Assembly (NCBI GenBank): GCA_946807835.1
Contig: OX327695.1
Coordinates: forward strand, 22,550,501 to 22,614,500
DNA: 64,000 nucleotides
Reading direction: 5' to 3'
Origin: Ailanthus altissimus
Lineage: Eukaryota > Streptophyta > Magnoliopsida > Sapindales > Simaroubaceae
Shown: positions 1 through 9,940 of the stretch, piece after piece
Layout: the number at the start of each line of letters is the position of its first letter
Position numbering within the stretch: position 1 is the stretch's first letter
The notes under the pieces: generated by a model
Databases searched by the model: none
The model's input: the letters and a program-made list of their open reading frames with translations, nothing else
Told to the model about the DNA's origin: nothing
Made by a program: the position numbers and the translations under genes

Positions 1-1808
1 ATATAGAAGCATAGCATTTACAGAATAAAAATATATAACCCCCCAAAGAATAATAGATAGACCACCCCTCTTTCTAGAGTGAGAATTGATCTCTCTTAAT
101 TAGATGGAGAGAACGAGATCATTGCCAATTGGATGCCTTTTTTATGGCTTAGCCCCTTTTTCATAGAGAAGTATTAATGTAAACGTCATAGGATCTGGGT
201 CAAATAAGGATATCACAACATTTTCTCAATTCCTAATTGGTCTTCTCTTATTAAAGTTCTACTAAAATAAGAATAATATTTTCTACATTTATTTAGAACT
301 TTCCTGTAATGTCCAACTAAAATAAGACAACTTATTTTTCCCCGTTTAGGGTTATTTTTGGGCCTTTTAATAGATTTTTCCTTTTAATAAATTGAGTTTT
401 AGGCCAAAATTCAAGAGGAGAACATGTTATATTTTCTATTAATTAAAATATGAAGATACTTTGTACTTGCTTGAATGATCCAATGATAAAGACATTGTAG
501 TACATTATTTTTCTACTAAATTAGAGATTTTGAATTCAAATTCCTTCCCCCGTATAAAAAAACTGAAGCCTTCCACGTGTGTAATAATATTGTTATTTTG
601 ATTATATAACTTGTAGTTGCATTATCTTATTGCAAACTACCTTTAACTTGCACTTTCGACTAAAATGATGAAGCTTTTTTCCACACGTCAACTAAAAAGG
701 TATACATGGACGTCCACATTTAAGGATGACAGTTTAATTCGAATCTAAATTTAGATTTTAAAAAACTTAGAAACCTAAAAAAATTCAGATTTAAAAAAAA
801 TCCAAAAGAAAAATATAGGTTTTTTTTTTTTTCCAAACTTGGGTTTTGAATTTTTGTAGAATTTGGATTAATGTTAGACTTGAGTTTTTTCTAGATCTAA
901 AAAACCGAGCCTAAAAATTGAAATTTTTTTAAAAGAGAAATTCTAAATGAATTCTTAATCTTTAATATATATATTTAAAAAAAAATATGTTTACTCATTT
1001 ATTTGGTTACCTTTAAATATATTGATTATACTTATAAAAAAAGGTGAGAAAATTGTTACAGTAAAAGATATTGCTAATTTTATATAACATAACTGCATAC
1101 TTTATATACTCATATATTAGCTCTTAATTAAAATTTTGGTTATTAAATTTATTTTGTAATAAAATATGAATCATGTCAATGTTTGTTTAAGAAAAAAAAT
1201 ACATGATATTATTGCTCTTAAGTCTTGGCCCATTAAATTATTAATCATGAAATTATAAAATTTAGTGCTTAGTAATTAATGATATAAAATGTTATTCATT
1301 TTACTACTACTAATAATTATCATAAATATTAGTAGTTTAACAATAACCAATAATAGATAATTATAAAAAATAATTAATAATATTTAATAATAGGTTATTA
1401 CCAAATTATACAATAATAATTATATAATCTAACAATTACTTTATAAAATAAATATATTAAAAATTCAAATTTTACTTAAAAAATAAAACAAACTATTTTT
1501 TTTAATAAAAAAAGGTGTAAATCCAAATCAAATTATTAGAATTCAGCTCAACTTCAAACTCGAATCCAGCCCAAAGCAAAAAAATTCAGGTGAAATACAA
1601 GTTTCAAATTAAAAAAAAAAAACCAAAATCAAATTCGGTTGAACAAAACCCAAACCAAGTTTTACCATACCTATTCACATAGATAGCTTTCCTATTCCTT
1701 TAATCGATTCAAACCACAGTTTGATATGGGGGGATTCGTAGCAATTAATTGATCTTTATTCCTCTAATTAATAAATCGCTAAGTTTGGGGAGGAAATTGA
1801 AAATTCCT
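1..1808 (+). repeat. Segmental duplication copy A, part left of the LINE
   Basis: This non-coding, AT-rich stretch aligns along its whole length with 60493-62285. By eye the two differ by roughly 4-6% plus small indels. The first 425 bases also match a dispersed repeat at 53281-53735. It contains A/T-rich tracts and TAATAATTAT-type low-complexity sequence near 1310-1440, and no credible gene. In copy B this sequence leads directly into an RCCR exon 1, so it is the ancestral upstream region of that exon. The LINE now separates the two in copy A. The copy continues beyond the left window edge. Confidence 0.9.
1794..1808 (+). repeat. Left target-site duplication of the LINE
   Basis: The 15-base string AAATTGAAAATTCCT occurs here, again at 7423-7437 right after the LINE poly(A), and only once at 62271-62285 in copy B, which lacks the LINE. 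The first few A residues cannot be separated from the poly(A) tail on the right side. The exact match to an empty site proves target-primed insertion. Confidence 0.95.
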
Positions 1809-1886
1809 ATAAACAGCAGTGAATTAGGTGACGTGGCGTATAGGGTTTTTTCTCTCGGCGCACAGGGCTAACCTACGCCGTATCCC

Positions 1887-3713
1887 ATGGGGAAGAAAAA
1901 ATCGAGCAAAACGCCGCCGTCTCCGTCCGCTCGCTGTCTCCGGGATCGCTCTTCCCAGCCAAGTGTTCTATTGAATGAAGGCAGCAACCAGTTTGCTGCT
2001 GCTCCAACTGCTCCTGCCGCTACTCCATCTGCTTCCGCTCCTTCTGCTGCCGCTCCTCTGCCGGCGTCCCTCGCGGCTGCTCCCCCGAATGCTGCTCCCC
2101 CGAATGCTGCTCCCGGGATTGGGGAAGCTCAGGCAGCTGTGTCCGAGCTGCCTACGGGCTGGTCTGGTGACCCTCTGTGCAGTGGAGCTGCTGCAGGTGC
2201 GTCGGCCGGGTCCGTCGGTTCTCATGCAGGTGCTGTCATCGTCTCTGCACAGGGGGTTGCGTCGTTCTCTGCCGGCTCCCGGTGTGCTGGTACGAAGGCC
2301 CCTGGCCCCCCTGCGATTGGAGCGTCTACATGGGCCGCCCCGGCGCTCGTGAATGGAGGTCGAACTGAGGCTGGCTTGGCCTCCTTGGCCCCGGTCTCTG
2401 CGGCCGCTGGGCTGTCCGTCGGGGCTCCTCCTGTGGCTCCAGGGTCTACGGATGACAATGCGGCCAGTTGCAGGAGCTACGGGCGTCCCGCGGTGATGAC
2501 CGTCGGCAACAGTCTCCCGGCGCCGGCTGTTCGTGGGTCGGGCTTCGGTGCGATGTCTACTGCTGCTGCTATAATGGGCGCATCTGCTACAGTGTCTGTG
2601 CCTGCTACAGTGCCCGCTGCTGCTACAGTACCCGCGGGTGCTAAAGATGCTGATTGCGAGGGCAGGCAGAGCGTACAGTCCAACAGGCCCTGGGTATCTT
2701 TATTTGCTGACAACCGATCTCGAAGCCATGGCAGTGAACTACAATTTGTTCCCCCGACAATTTCCAACGGTAAGAAAATTGTGAAATTCAATAGTAATGA
2801 ACTCAAAGAAGAAGAGAAAAGGTGGCAACATGCATTAATTGGGTGTGTGTATGGATTGTGTCCTCAATTTCAACCTCTCCAAGCTTTTATAATGCGTCGG
2901 TGGAGGCAATTTGGTCTTGTTTCGATTCACTCCATTAAGGATGGGGTGTTTCTGTTTAACTTTGAAAATGAATATGGGCAACAAAAAGCTCTCCAGGATG
3001 GTCCACTGACCTTTGATAAACGTCCCTTGATCCTCAAAGCTTGGAAACCCAGAATGGTTATGGATGTAGCCAGTATCAGAACTTTGCCTATTTGGGTGCA
3101 ATTCCCAGGACTACCGTGGGAATTCTGGAGCCCCCCTCTGTTGAGTCGTATCGCTAGCTCGCTGGGATCCCCTAAATTTAGTGATCAATGTACTCTAAAC
3201 AGAACAAGGCTGGCATTTGCGAGGGTCCTGGTGGATATGGATGTGGAGGGTGAGTTCCCTTCCATGATTACTTTAGAAGACGAAGAAGGTAATATGGTTA
3301 GGCAGGAGGTGACTTATGAATGGAAGCCTTCCGTGTGCACTAATTGCAAAAGGGTTGGTCATGAGGGGAAAGACTGCTTAACAGGGACGAAACAAGTGTG
3401 GAAAGCAAAAGAGAAGATTCAGAATAATCAAGGGGAAACTGAAGTACCTATTAGACACCCTGAAATGCTAGAACCAAAACAGTTAAACCTAAGTAAAACA
3501 GAAGGGGAGACACAGGCAACAGAGGGGAATGAGGCGCATGGCCATACAGATAAGGCAACAAAACAAATGCCCGGAAGCGGGGGACCAGAGGTAATCCAGG
3601 GAATTGACAGATTCAACCTAAGGAAGACTATTACTCTGACACATGATGTGGGAATTATAGGGAAGGGTCGACGTGCCAAGAGGAACTCTAAATCCCCATA
3701 TAGGGGACAATGA
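1887..3713 (+). CDS. LINE ORF1: DUF4283-type RNA-binding protein with CCHC zinc knuckle
   Basis: The product is 608 residues. Plant L1 ORF1 proteins bind the element RNA and form the retrotransposition particle. Residues 20-235 are Ala/Pro/Ser/Gly-rich, low-complexity and encoded by markedly GC-rich DNA (about 1900-2700). Residues 300-450 look like the DUF4283 domain typical of plant LINE ORF1. A zinc knuckle (CTNCKRVGHEGKDC, spacing C-X2-C-X4-H-X4-C) lies at about residues 486-499. The tail is charged and basic. The start ATG (CCATGG context) follows a 78-base leader. The stop codon overlaps the ORF2 start as ATGA at 3710-3713. Confidence 0.9.
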   Translation: MGKKKSSKTPPSPSARCLRDRSSQPSVLLNEGSNQFAAAPTAPAATPSASAPSAAAPLPASLAAAPPNAAPPNAAPGIGEAQAAVSELPTGWSGDPLCSGAAAGASAGSVGSHAGAVIVSAQGVASFSAGSRCAGTKAPGPPAIGASTWAAPALVNGGRTEAGLASLAPVSAAAGLSVGAPPVAPGSTDDNAASCRSYGRPAVMTVGNSLPAPAVRGSGFGAMSTAAAIMGASATVSVPATVPAAATVPAGAKDADCEGRQSVQSNRPWVSLFADNRSRSHGSELQFVPPTISNGKKIVKFNSNELKEEEKRWQHALIGCVYGLCPQFQPLQAFIMRRWRQFGLVSIHSIKDGVFLFNFENEYGQQKALQDGPLTFDKRPLILKAWKPRMVMDVASIRTLPIWVQFPGLPWEFWSPPLLSRIASSLGSPKFSDQCTLNRTRLAFARVLVDMDVEGEFPSMITLEDEEGNMVRQEVTYEWKPSVCTNCKRVGHEGKDCLTGTKQVWKAKEKIQNNQGETEVPIRHPEMLEPKQLNLSKTEGETQATEGNEAHGHTDKATKQMPGSGGPEVIQGIDRFNLRKTITLTHDVGIIGKGRRAKRNSKSPYRGQ

Positions 3714-6700
3714 TCGCAAGCTGGAATATTCGGGGTCTCCATGACCCCTGCAAACAATCAGAGGTACGGGCTCTGATTAAATCTTGTCGATTATGTATTT
3801 TGGGATTGCTAGAAACAAAAGTAAAACTGTCTAATCTAGATACCATTTGGAAGAAGTTGGCACTAAGGGAGTGGAAACTAGAAAATAATTCTGAGTGCCT
3901 AGATATGGGAAGAATATGGATCGCCTTTAATCCAGCTAGATGCAATGTCACGATCTTACAAAAGCACCAGCAATTCATGCATAGTAGAGTGAGTATTGAT
4001 GGTATTATGTTCTACTGGACTCTGGTTTATGGTGCCTCTGCTATTATGGAGAGAGAGAACCTATGGAAGGACCTTAGGGATGATTTGGCTCCCAGCACTA
4101 CACCGTGGTTAATCCAAGGAGACTTCAACAATGTACTCAGCAACAATGACAGAATTGGGGGTCAATGGGTTAATGATAACATGGTAGATCAGTTCAAAAA
4201 TTGGATATCGAGACTAGAGTTATTTGAGTTAAAGAACCATGGATGTCGCTACACCTGGTGTAACAATCAAATAGGTGGACAACGAATTTGGAAAAAAATT
4301 GATTGGGCATTTGTTAATGGTAATTGGCTGGATGCATTGGATTTTTCAGAGTGTGAAGTTCTCCCTGTGGGCATTTCAGATCACTCTCCGCTCGTGGTCT
4401 CCATCTCGAGAGCATCATATATTGGGAAGGTCCCTTTCAAGTTCTTCAACGCCTGGTGTACCCACAGTGATTTTCTTCCCACAGTCGAGCGAGAGTGGCA
4501 GCATGATTGTCAAGGCTCCCCAATGGCCAGGGTATGGTTCAAACTAAAGCTTTTAAAACCCAAGCTAAAAGAGCTTAACAAGGTCTTTTTTTCGGACATC
4601 CAGCAAAAGATTGAAGACTACAAACTGATGTTGGCCTCATTGCAGAGTAGTATGATCCATGACCCATTCAACCAAACCCTTCAAGATGAGGAAATGAGCA
4701 TTTATCAACATTTAAGGAATCTTATTTATGCTGAAGAAAGCATTGTCCGACAAAAATCCAGAATCAGATGGATTCAAATGGGGGATTCAAACACCAGCTA
4801 CTTTCATAAGTCAGTTAAGCAGAGAAGAGCTCGGAATCGAATCATTACAATTGAAAACCCCAATGGGGAAATTGTTGAAGACCCCAAGGTTGTGAAAGAA
4901 GCCATTGTACGATACTACAAAGATTTGTTGGGTACCCCCATCTCCTATAGGGCGTCAATACAAAAGAGAATCATGGACGCGGGCCCTAAACTGAAGGAAG
5001 ATGATAGAGACATGTTGAATGCCCCTGTCACAGAACAAGAAGTCAGAAGTGCTATCTTCAGCATCAATGGTGATAGAGCCCCAGGGCCGGATGGTTATAA
5101 CAGTTACTTCTTTCAAAAATGCTGGCACATAATAGGAAAGGAGGTTACTGCAGCTGTGCAACATTTTTTCTCCTCAGGTCAGTTCTACAACCCCATAAAT
5201 GCCACGGCCATTACCCTTGTGCCTAAGGTTCATAATCCTCATTGCTTGGGGGACTATAGACCAATCGCATGTTGTACTGTCCTCTACAAATGCATCACCA
5301 AAATAATAACATGCAGACTGAGAAGAGTGGTGAGCTACCTGGTTAGCTCTAGTCAATCAGCATTTATTCCTAACAGGCAGATATCAGATAATGTTTTACT
5401 AGCTCATGAGCTCATGAGGGGTTATGAGCGCAACAACGGGAGCCCTAGGTGTGCTCTTAAAATTGATCTCCGCAAAGCCTACGATTCGGTATCCTGGGAT
5501 TTCCTAGAAGAGGTATTAATGGGGCTGAATTTCCCTTATCACTTTATCTACATCATCATGAAGTGTGTCAGAACAAGCACGTACTCAGTCATGGTAAATG
5601 GTAGATTAGAAGGCTTTTTTCCGGGGAAGAAAGGTTTGAGGCAAGGGGATCCCATGTCCCCTTTGCTTTTTGTTGTGGCCATGGAATATCTTAGTAGGAG
5701 CTTAAGTTGTATTCCTCAGAACCAGTTTATATATCACAAGGGGTGCAACAGGCTGAAACTAAACCACTTGATGTTCGCAGATGACTTATTATTGTTCTCT
5801 AGTGGGGATGTCAGGTCAGTAGGCCACTTTAAGCAAGTGCTTGATGATTTCTCAATGGTCTCTGGGCTGCACCTAAACGCTGGCAAGAGCTTCATCTTCT
5901 TTGGGAATGTGCCTCAACCTACCAAGGAGACAATCCTTCAAGTGACTAAGTTCCAGCAAGGTGCGTTGCCTATCAAATACTTAGGGATCCCCTTAATCTC
6001 TGGGGCACTAAAGAGAGTCCACTGTCAGGAGCTTATTAATAGGATATCTGCTAGAATCTCCAGCTGGACTGTGAAATATCTGAGTTATGCGGGGCGGGTG
6101 CAATTAATAAAATCAGTCATAATGAGCATGCATGTATACTGGAGTTCTATGTTCATCCTGCCTAAATCAGTCACCAAAGAAATTGAAAGCAAATGTCGTA
6201 ATTTCTTATGGCATGGAAGTAACCAGCAGGGGAAGAAAGGTTCAGTGGGCTGGAATGAGGTATGCAAAGGTAAAAATGAAGGAGGCCTTGGCATTAAATC
6301 TATAAGCTTGTGGAATTCAGCGGCAATCACTAAACACATCTGGGAGCTGGTTGCTGTGAAAGCTTCATTGTGGGCAAAATGGGTAACTGATAACAAACTG
6401 CGGAGGCTAAGCTTTTGGGGTATCACAAAGCCAATGGATGGTAGTTGGACTTGGAGGAAGATTCTGGGGTTGAGAAGTCAGATAAAACAGTTGTTCTCCT
6501 ATGAATTGGGAAACGGCAAGTCCTTCCAATTTTGGTGGGATCCATGGCTGGGTGGAGAATCAGTAGTTAATAAATTTCCACACATGGAAATCTCCGACGC
6601 GGATATTCCTCGGGATGCTAAGGTTAATGACCTTTGGCAGCATGGTCATTGGAACCTTCCTGACCCGTTGGACGAGTACACTTCTCAGGTATGGGACTAT

Positions 6701-7312
6701 CTTCGCAAAAATGTTTCAATTTCGGAAAGGGAAGATAGAATCTCATTCACCGCTAGTTCCAATGCAAAGTTTTCTGTTGCAAGTACTTGGAGATGTCTTA
6801 AGAATAATGAGGCTAAGGTGGGATGGTGTAAACTGATATGGGGAACACAACATATACCTAGTCACAGCTTCATTGCTTGGTTAGCTTTGAAAAACAGATT
6901 ATCTACCAAAGAGAGACTTAAAAAATGGGGGGTTATTCCATCAGATGATTGCCCTCTTTGTGGTAATGGCAAGGAAACAATCACACACTTATTTTTCCAA
7001 TGCAACTTTTGTAGTGAAATTTGGCACAAGGTACTAAGGGCGTGCCAACTCAATCAGTGCCCGAACAGATGGCAACGAGTAATCTCCTTCTTTTGCAGAA
7101 AATCTAAAGGCAAATCTACCCTCAGTAAGATCAGAAGAGTATCGTTCTGCGCTACAATCTACTTTATTTGGAGAGAACGGAATCTGAAGGTCTTCCAACA
7201 GAAAACTCCTTCTACAAGCGAAGTCTACCAAAAGATTAAGGATGTTACTTGGCTTAAATGTATAAGTACTGTAAATGGCCAAGGGATTGACCACTTAGCA
7301 GCTGGGTGGTAA
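3710..7312 (+). CDS. LINE ORF2: endonuclease-reverse transcriptase-zf-RVT polyprotein
   Basis: The product is 1200 residues and is not interrupted. The N-terminal apurinic-like endonuclease (about 1-230) begins with SWNIRGL and shows ETK near 36-38, GDFN near 138 and SDHSPL near 222. The reverse transcriptase spans about 430-760: LVPKV and YRPIACC, then KIDLRKAYDSVSW, RQGDPMSPLLF and the catalytic FADDLLLF near residue 689. The zf-RVT domain (about 1017-1110) contains CPLCGNGKETITHLFFQC. The frame ends soon after WRERN without an RNase H. The protein should nick target DNA and prime cDNA synthesis on it. The start overlaps the ORF1 stop by four bases, which suggests translation by reinitiation. 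All catalytic motifs appear conserved, so the copy may be autonomous. Confidence 0.95.
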   Translation: MIASWNIRGLHDPCKQSEVRALIKSCRLCILGLLETKVKLSNLDTIWKKLALREWKLENNSECLDMGRIWIAFNPARCNVTILQKHQQFMHSRVSIDGIMFYWTLVYGASAIMERENLWKDLRDDLAPSTTPWLIQGDFNNVLSNNDRIGGQWVNDNMVDQFKNWISRLELFELKNHGCRYTWCNNQIGGQRIWKKIDWAFVNGNWLDALDFSECEVLPVGISDHSPLVVSISRASYIGKVPFKFFNAWCTHSDFLPTVEREWQHDCQGSPMARVWFKLKLLKPKLKELNKVFFSDIQQKIEDYKLMLASLQSSMIHDPFNQTLQDEEMSIYQHLRNLIYAEESIVRQKSRIRWIQMGDSNTSYFHKSVKQRRARNRIITIENPNGEIVEDPKVVKEAIVRYYKDLLGTPISYRASIQKRIMDAGPKLKEDDRDMLNAPVTEQEVRSAIFSINGDRAPGPDGYNSYFFQKCWHIIGKEVTAAVQHFFSSGQFYNPINATAITLVPKVHNPHCLGDYRPIACCTVLYKCITKIITCRLRRVVSYLVSSSQSAFIPNRQISDNVLLAHELMRGYERNNGSPRCALKIDLRKAYDSVSWDFLEEVLMGLNFPYHFIYIIMKCVRTSTYSVMVNGRLEGFFPGKKGLRQGDPMSPLLFVVAMEYLSRSLSCIPQNQFIYHKGCNRLKLNHLMFADDLLLFSSGDVRSVGHFKQVLDDFSMVSGLHLNAGKSFIFFGNVPQPTKETILQVTKFQQGALPIKYLGIPLISGALKRVHCQELINRISARISSWTVKYLSYAGRVQLIKSVIMSMHVYWSSMFILPKSVTKEIESKCRNFLWHGSNQQGKKGSVGWNEVCKGKNEGGLGIKSISLWNSAAITKHIWELVAVKASLWAKWVTDNKLRRLSFWGITKPMDGSWTWRKILGLRSQIKQLFSYELGNGKSFQFWWDPWLGGESVVNKFPHMEISDADIPRDAKVNDLWQHGHWNLPDPLDEYTSQVWDYLRKNVSISEREDRISFTASSNAKFSVASTWRCLKNNEAKVGWCKLIWGTQHIPSHSFIAWLALKNRLSTKERLKKWGVIPSDDCPLCGNGKETITHLFFQCNFCSEIWHKVLRACQLNQCPNRWQRVISFFCRKSKGKSTLSKIRRVSFCATIYFIWRERNLKVFQQKTPSTSEVYQKIKDVTWLKCISTVNGQGIDHLAAGW

Positions 7313-7422
7313 CGGTAGTTAACCTCTATGAGTTGTACTGTCTTTCTTTTTCTTTTATTGAGTTTGCTTTGTAATACCTGCTAGATTTAGCATTTATATA
7401 AATTCTTATTTACCAAAAAAAA

Positions 7423-7437
7423 AAATTGAAAATTCCT
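7423..7437 (+). repeat. Right target-site duplication of the LINE
   Basis: This is the second copy of AAATTGAAAATTCCT, directly after the A tail. The sequence that follows (TTCTAGTTAATTG) is what follows the single copy at 62271-62285 in duplication copy B. Confidence 0.95.
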
Positions 7438-8873
7438 TTCTAGTTAATTGTGTAAAAATTTCCCTTGTACCCACAATGCGTCCAACTTCGATGGCTGTCA
7501 GTGTTACTTTTCCATTATACAAAGCTCCGTCTTTTTCTCTTCCCCCAAAGCCATCAAGAACAGCTCCTTCCAAACTTCGTAACTACTGTTTACCATCTCA
7601 CATGGAGTCGTCGCAGATTAAAGGGCAGAAACTGATGGAATTCCCTCATCTGACGGCTGCGCATAAAGTTCTGATGGTTGGTCTCATCACTTCCTTGGAG
7701 AATCGGCTTGATTCTCATCTTCTTCCATCCTCACTTCCTCCTGATGTTGAGTTTTATCAGAGTGAGAATAGCGGTTCTCAGGGTTCTCTCCACATCAGAC
7801 GTGGCGTTGATTCATCTCCTGTACGTAGTTCTTCTTCTTTCTCTTTTTCTCTCACATACATATGCAGATGCAGTTGTTTATTCATGTCCTTAAAACTCCT
7901 TGCAGTTTGTCTTTATGGAAAAACAAACTTTACCCTCGCTAATGACCTGCCAATCTCTGTTTATCTAAACATAAAAGAAGGTGCTAAGCCAAGTCGCGTG
8001 ACTACGGTCAGACAATTACTCTGCTTTTAATAAATTGACCCCAAATAGTATTACCCAAATAATAAGAAAGGTTGTAGAAATCACAACTACCGAATTTACT
8101 CTTCCAAAATTTATATTTATTAGTACGTAAACAAATCATAAATATAATTCAAATTTGTGGCTAAGGGGGGTAGATCCAGTTAAAACTTGTGTAGTCATTG
8201 ACTAAGGCAATATAGTATCAGTATCCCTTATGGGATAGGATAGGAGCAAGTCCCTAAAGGTCAGCGTGCACAAGTTCAAGGGAATTCTTGGTTTTGGTTT
8301 CTGTTTCTTTGAAGGTCATTTAATGTATTTTACCATATTGACAAAATGAACAAAAAGAAAAATTTCAGTAATTGTAGTGCTTTTATTTGTATTATCAAAG
8401 AGGCTTGTACGCTTAGAGAGAACTTCCTTAAGAACCAATACATTTGGATGTCCTAGTCTTCTGTGTAGTATTTCCAGCCCATGATTTGGTCACAAAGTGT
8501 TATTTTTTATCTCTTTAATTGGCTCTATACTCTTTGGTTGACTCTTATCAAATACACCAAGATAAGAATAAAACATAGACCCTAGATTGATAGTTGTTGT
8601 AGCGACATTTATTGAAGACTCTTTACTTGAACATGATCTTGACTGACTTGTGAGTTTGGTTTAAAACTGCAGCTGATATAAATTCCCTTTAGCCACTCCC
8701 AGAAGCACTTCCCCTGTTTCTTGTCCTTCACAACACATTGGCAATTGTCAAATTTTACCACAATATCATTATTATTTACTAGTTTGGATATATTGATGAG
8801 ATTTTTGGTGATCATTGGCACAAGTAAAATTTCATTCAGATATAGGTGTTTGGTGTGTGGATGGTGTTGTGCA
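7438..8873 (+). repeat. Segmental duplication copy A, part right of the LINE
   Basis: This matches 62286-63718. I found no difference from about 7426 to 8354, a span that covers exon 1, intron sequence and the start of a copia remnant. From 8355 on, the two copies differ at about 4% of positions. The match stops at 63718, where a TRIM element interrupts copy B; the last shared bases here lie near GTTGTGCA at about 8873. Confidence 0.92.
7476..7820 (+). pseudogene. RCCR exon 1, copy A (orphan 5' exon)
   Basis: This exon encodes 115 residues resembling the N-terminal part of red chlorophyll catabolite reductase, the plastid enzyme of chlorophyll breakdown. Residues 1-50 are Ser/Pro/Lys-rich, as in a chloroplast transit peptide. 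The conserved part runs from MEFPHLTAAHKVL through ITSLENRLDSHLLPSSLPPD to HIRRGVDSSP. A consensus donor GTACGT follows at 7821 in phase 0, the phase used by copy D. The homologous start is probably Met6 (MAVSVTF, at 7491), because copies C and D start with MAVN. No exon 2 of this type is found nearby; the intron runs into a copia remnant. It is identical to copy B and a clear paralogue of C/D. It is probably a gene fragment. Confidence 0.85.
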
Positions 8874-9940
8874 ATGATGCAGGTGTATCCAATATGTTTA
8901 ATGAGCAAGTTGTGCCCGTTATCTACTGTGAGTTTCTGGTTTCCTTGTATTGGTTGCTGAGAGTAAGATTGTTTAGGCTGTTGGTAATGTGGTTGGTTGC
9001 CTTACTGTCAAGGTACTAGGTAGAATCATCTTTATTTCCAATAGGTACCACATAGGCCTTCTTTAGTTGATAATTTCCACTCATCTTGGGCATAGTCTTT
9101 CTTAAACCTATGCCAGCACTCCATTGCTGTATGCTTGGGTTTGAAGCAAATCTGATACACAACGTTAGAGTCCTTATTGCTGGCTCCTTGAGTTCTCTCT
9201 TTTCCATGAAAATTTTCAGGATTTGAGTAGTTCCCATATGAACCACTATTTTGCGACTTAGAGCTATGAAAATTGCTTCCTTTCACCTTTCCCTGCCAGT
9301 TCTTTTTCTGGTTCCAACTGGTTTGTGCAAAGTTAGCATTGAAGTTTGTTGATGCTTTACAAAGGTCTTCAGCTGCATTCTGCTCTAGCTTGTGTTCTTG
9401 ATTGAGCAGCCGTGCACACCTTTCAGCTATTGGTAATTTGTCAACCCTTGAAGTGACATTCACATAGATTGGGTCATATGCATTTTCAAACCTCTGAGGA
9501 TATAGTCCACTTGTTTATTATTTGTCACCGCACATCCAACACATCTAAGAGCTTTAGCCAAGCCCTTCATCTTCATGTAGTACTAAGTAATGGTCATGGT
9601 CTTTTAAAAAAAAAAAAAAGTAATGGTCATAGACCCTTTTTTGGTGGTTTGGATAAGGCTTTTCCAGTGGACTAGTCTTGCCTTTGAGTGTGAGGTAAAG
9701 ACTTCAAGTGTTGTTCAAAGCTGGTATGAGTTTGAGCATTCAATGACTACTCCTAATATTAATTCCGACAGAGATGATAGTATCCAACTCATTAAATTTT
9801 GGTCTAGCTAAGGCAAGACCTAATACTTTGGGTTTTCAATGGTGATGATGTATTGTCATCATCCACAGTGATATTTTTTTGTCTTGGACATGGTTTGCTT
9901 CCATCAATGAAGCCCATTAAATCATTGCCTCTAATACCAG
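8165..9940 (-). pseudogene. Copia gag-pol remnant
   Basis: Read on the minus strand, the order is gag, then pre-integrase, then integrase. 9463-9032 encodes a gag piece with a knuckle remnant ending HTAMECWHRF, whose first Cys is Tyr. 8908-8609 encodes the protease/pre-integrase region (PMITKNLINISKLVNNND, KQGKCFWEWLKG). Near 8290-8235 lies an integrase start resembling ELVHADL-GLAPILSHKGY, with a stop in place of the usual Trp. There are multiple frameshifts. A string complementary to an initiator-Met-type primer site (TGGTATTAGAGGC on the minus strand) lies at 9927-9939. Reverse transcriptase and RNase H are missing at the low-coordinate end, where the element abuts RCCR intron sequence. 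Confidence 0.75.
9586..9630 (+). repeat. Minimal poly(A) insertion with target-site duplication
   Basis: The 12-mer AGTAATGGTCAT occurs at 9586-9597 and 9619-9630. Between the copies lies only GGTCTTTT followed by 14 A residues (9606-9619, the last shared with the duplicate). This is the layout of an extremely 5'-truncated LINE or SINE insertion. A chance short repeat with A-slippage is the alternative. Confidence 0.5.

Larger units (their letters stand above)
1809..7422 (+). mobile_element. Full-length L1-type LINE, apparently intact
   Basis: The element is about 5.6 kb with a short 5' UTR (1809-1886), ORF1, ORF2, a 3' UTR of about 110 bases and an A tail (7415-7425). A perfect 15-bp target-site duplication flanks it. 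Both ORFs are open and all expected motifs are present: CCHC knuckle, apurinic-like endonuclease, reverse transcriptase and zf-RVT. No RNase H domain follows ORF2, unlike the older LINE at 11637-18089. Intact ORFs, a clean tail and a perfect duplication point to a young insertion. The right end lies 38 bases upstream of the RCCR exon-1 open frame of copy A, in the same orientation. Confidence 0.95.

Noticed and set aside
1968..2806. Several open frames on both strands inside LINE ORF1
   Set aside because: They arise from the GC-rich low-complexity DNA, have no domain, and overlap a convincing ORF1.
7821..8030. Extension of the copy A frame past the donor to a 184-residue protein
   Set aside because: The conserved GTACGT donor and the phase-0 match to copy D make the added 69 residues intron translation.
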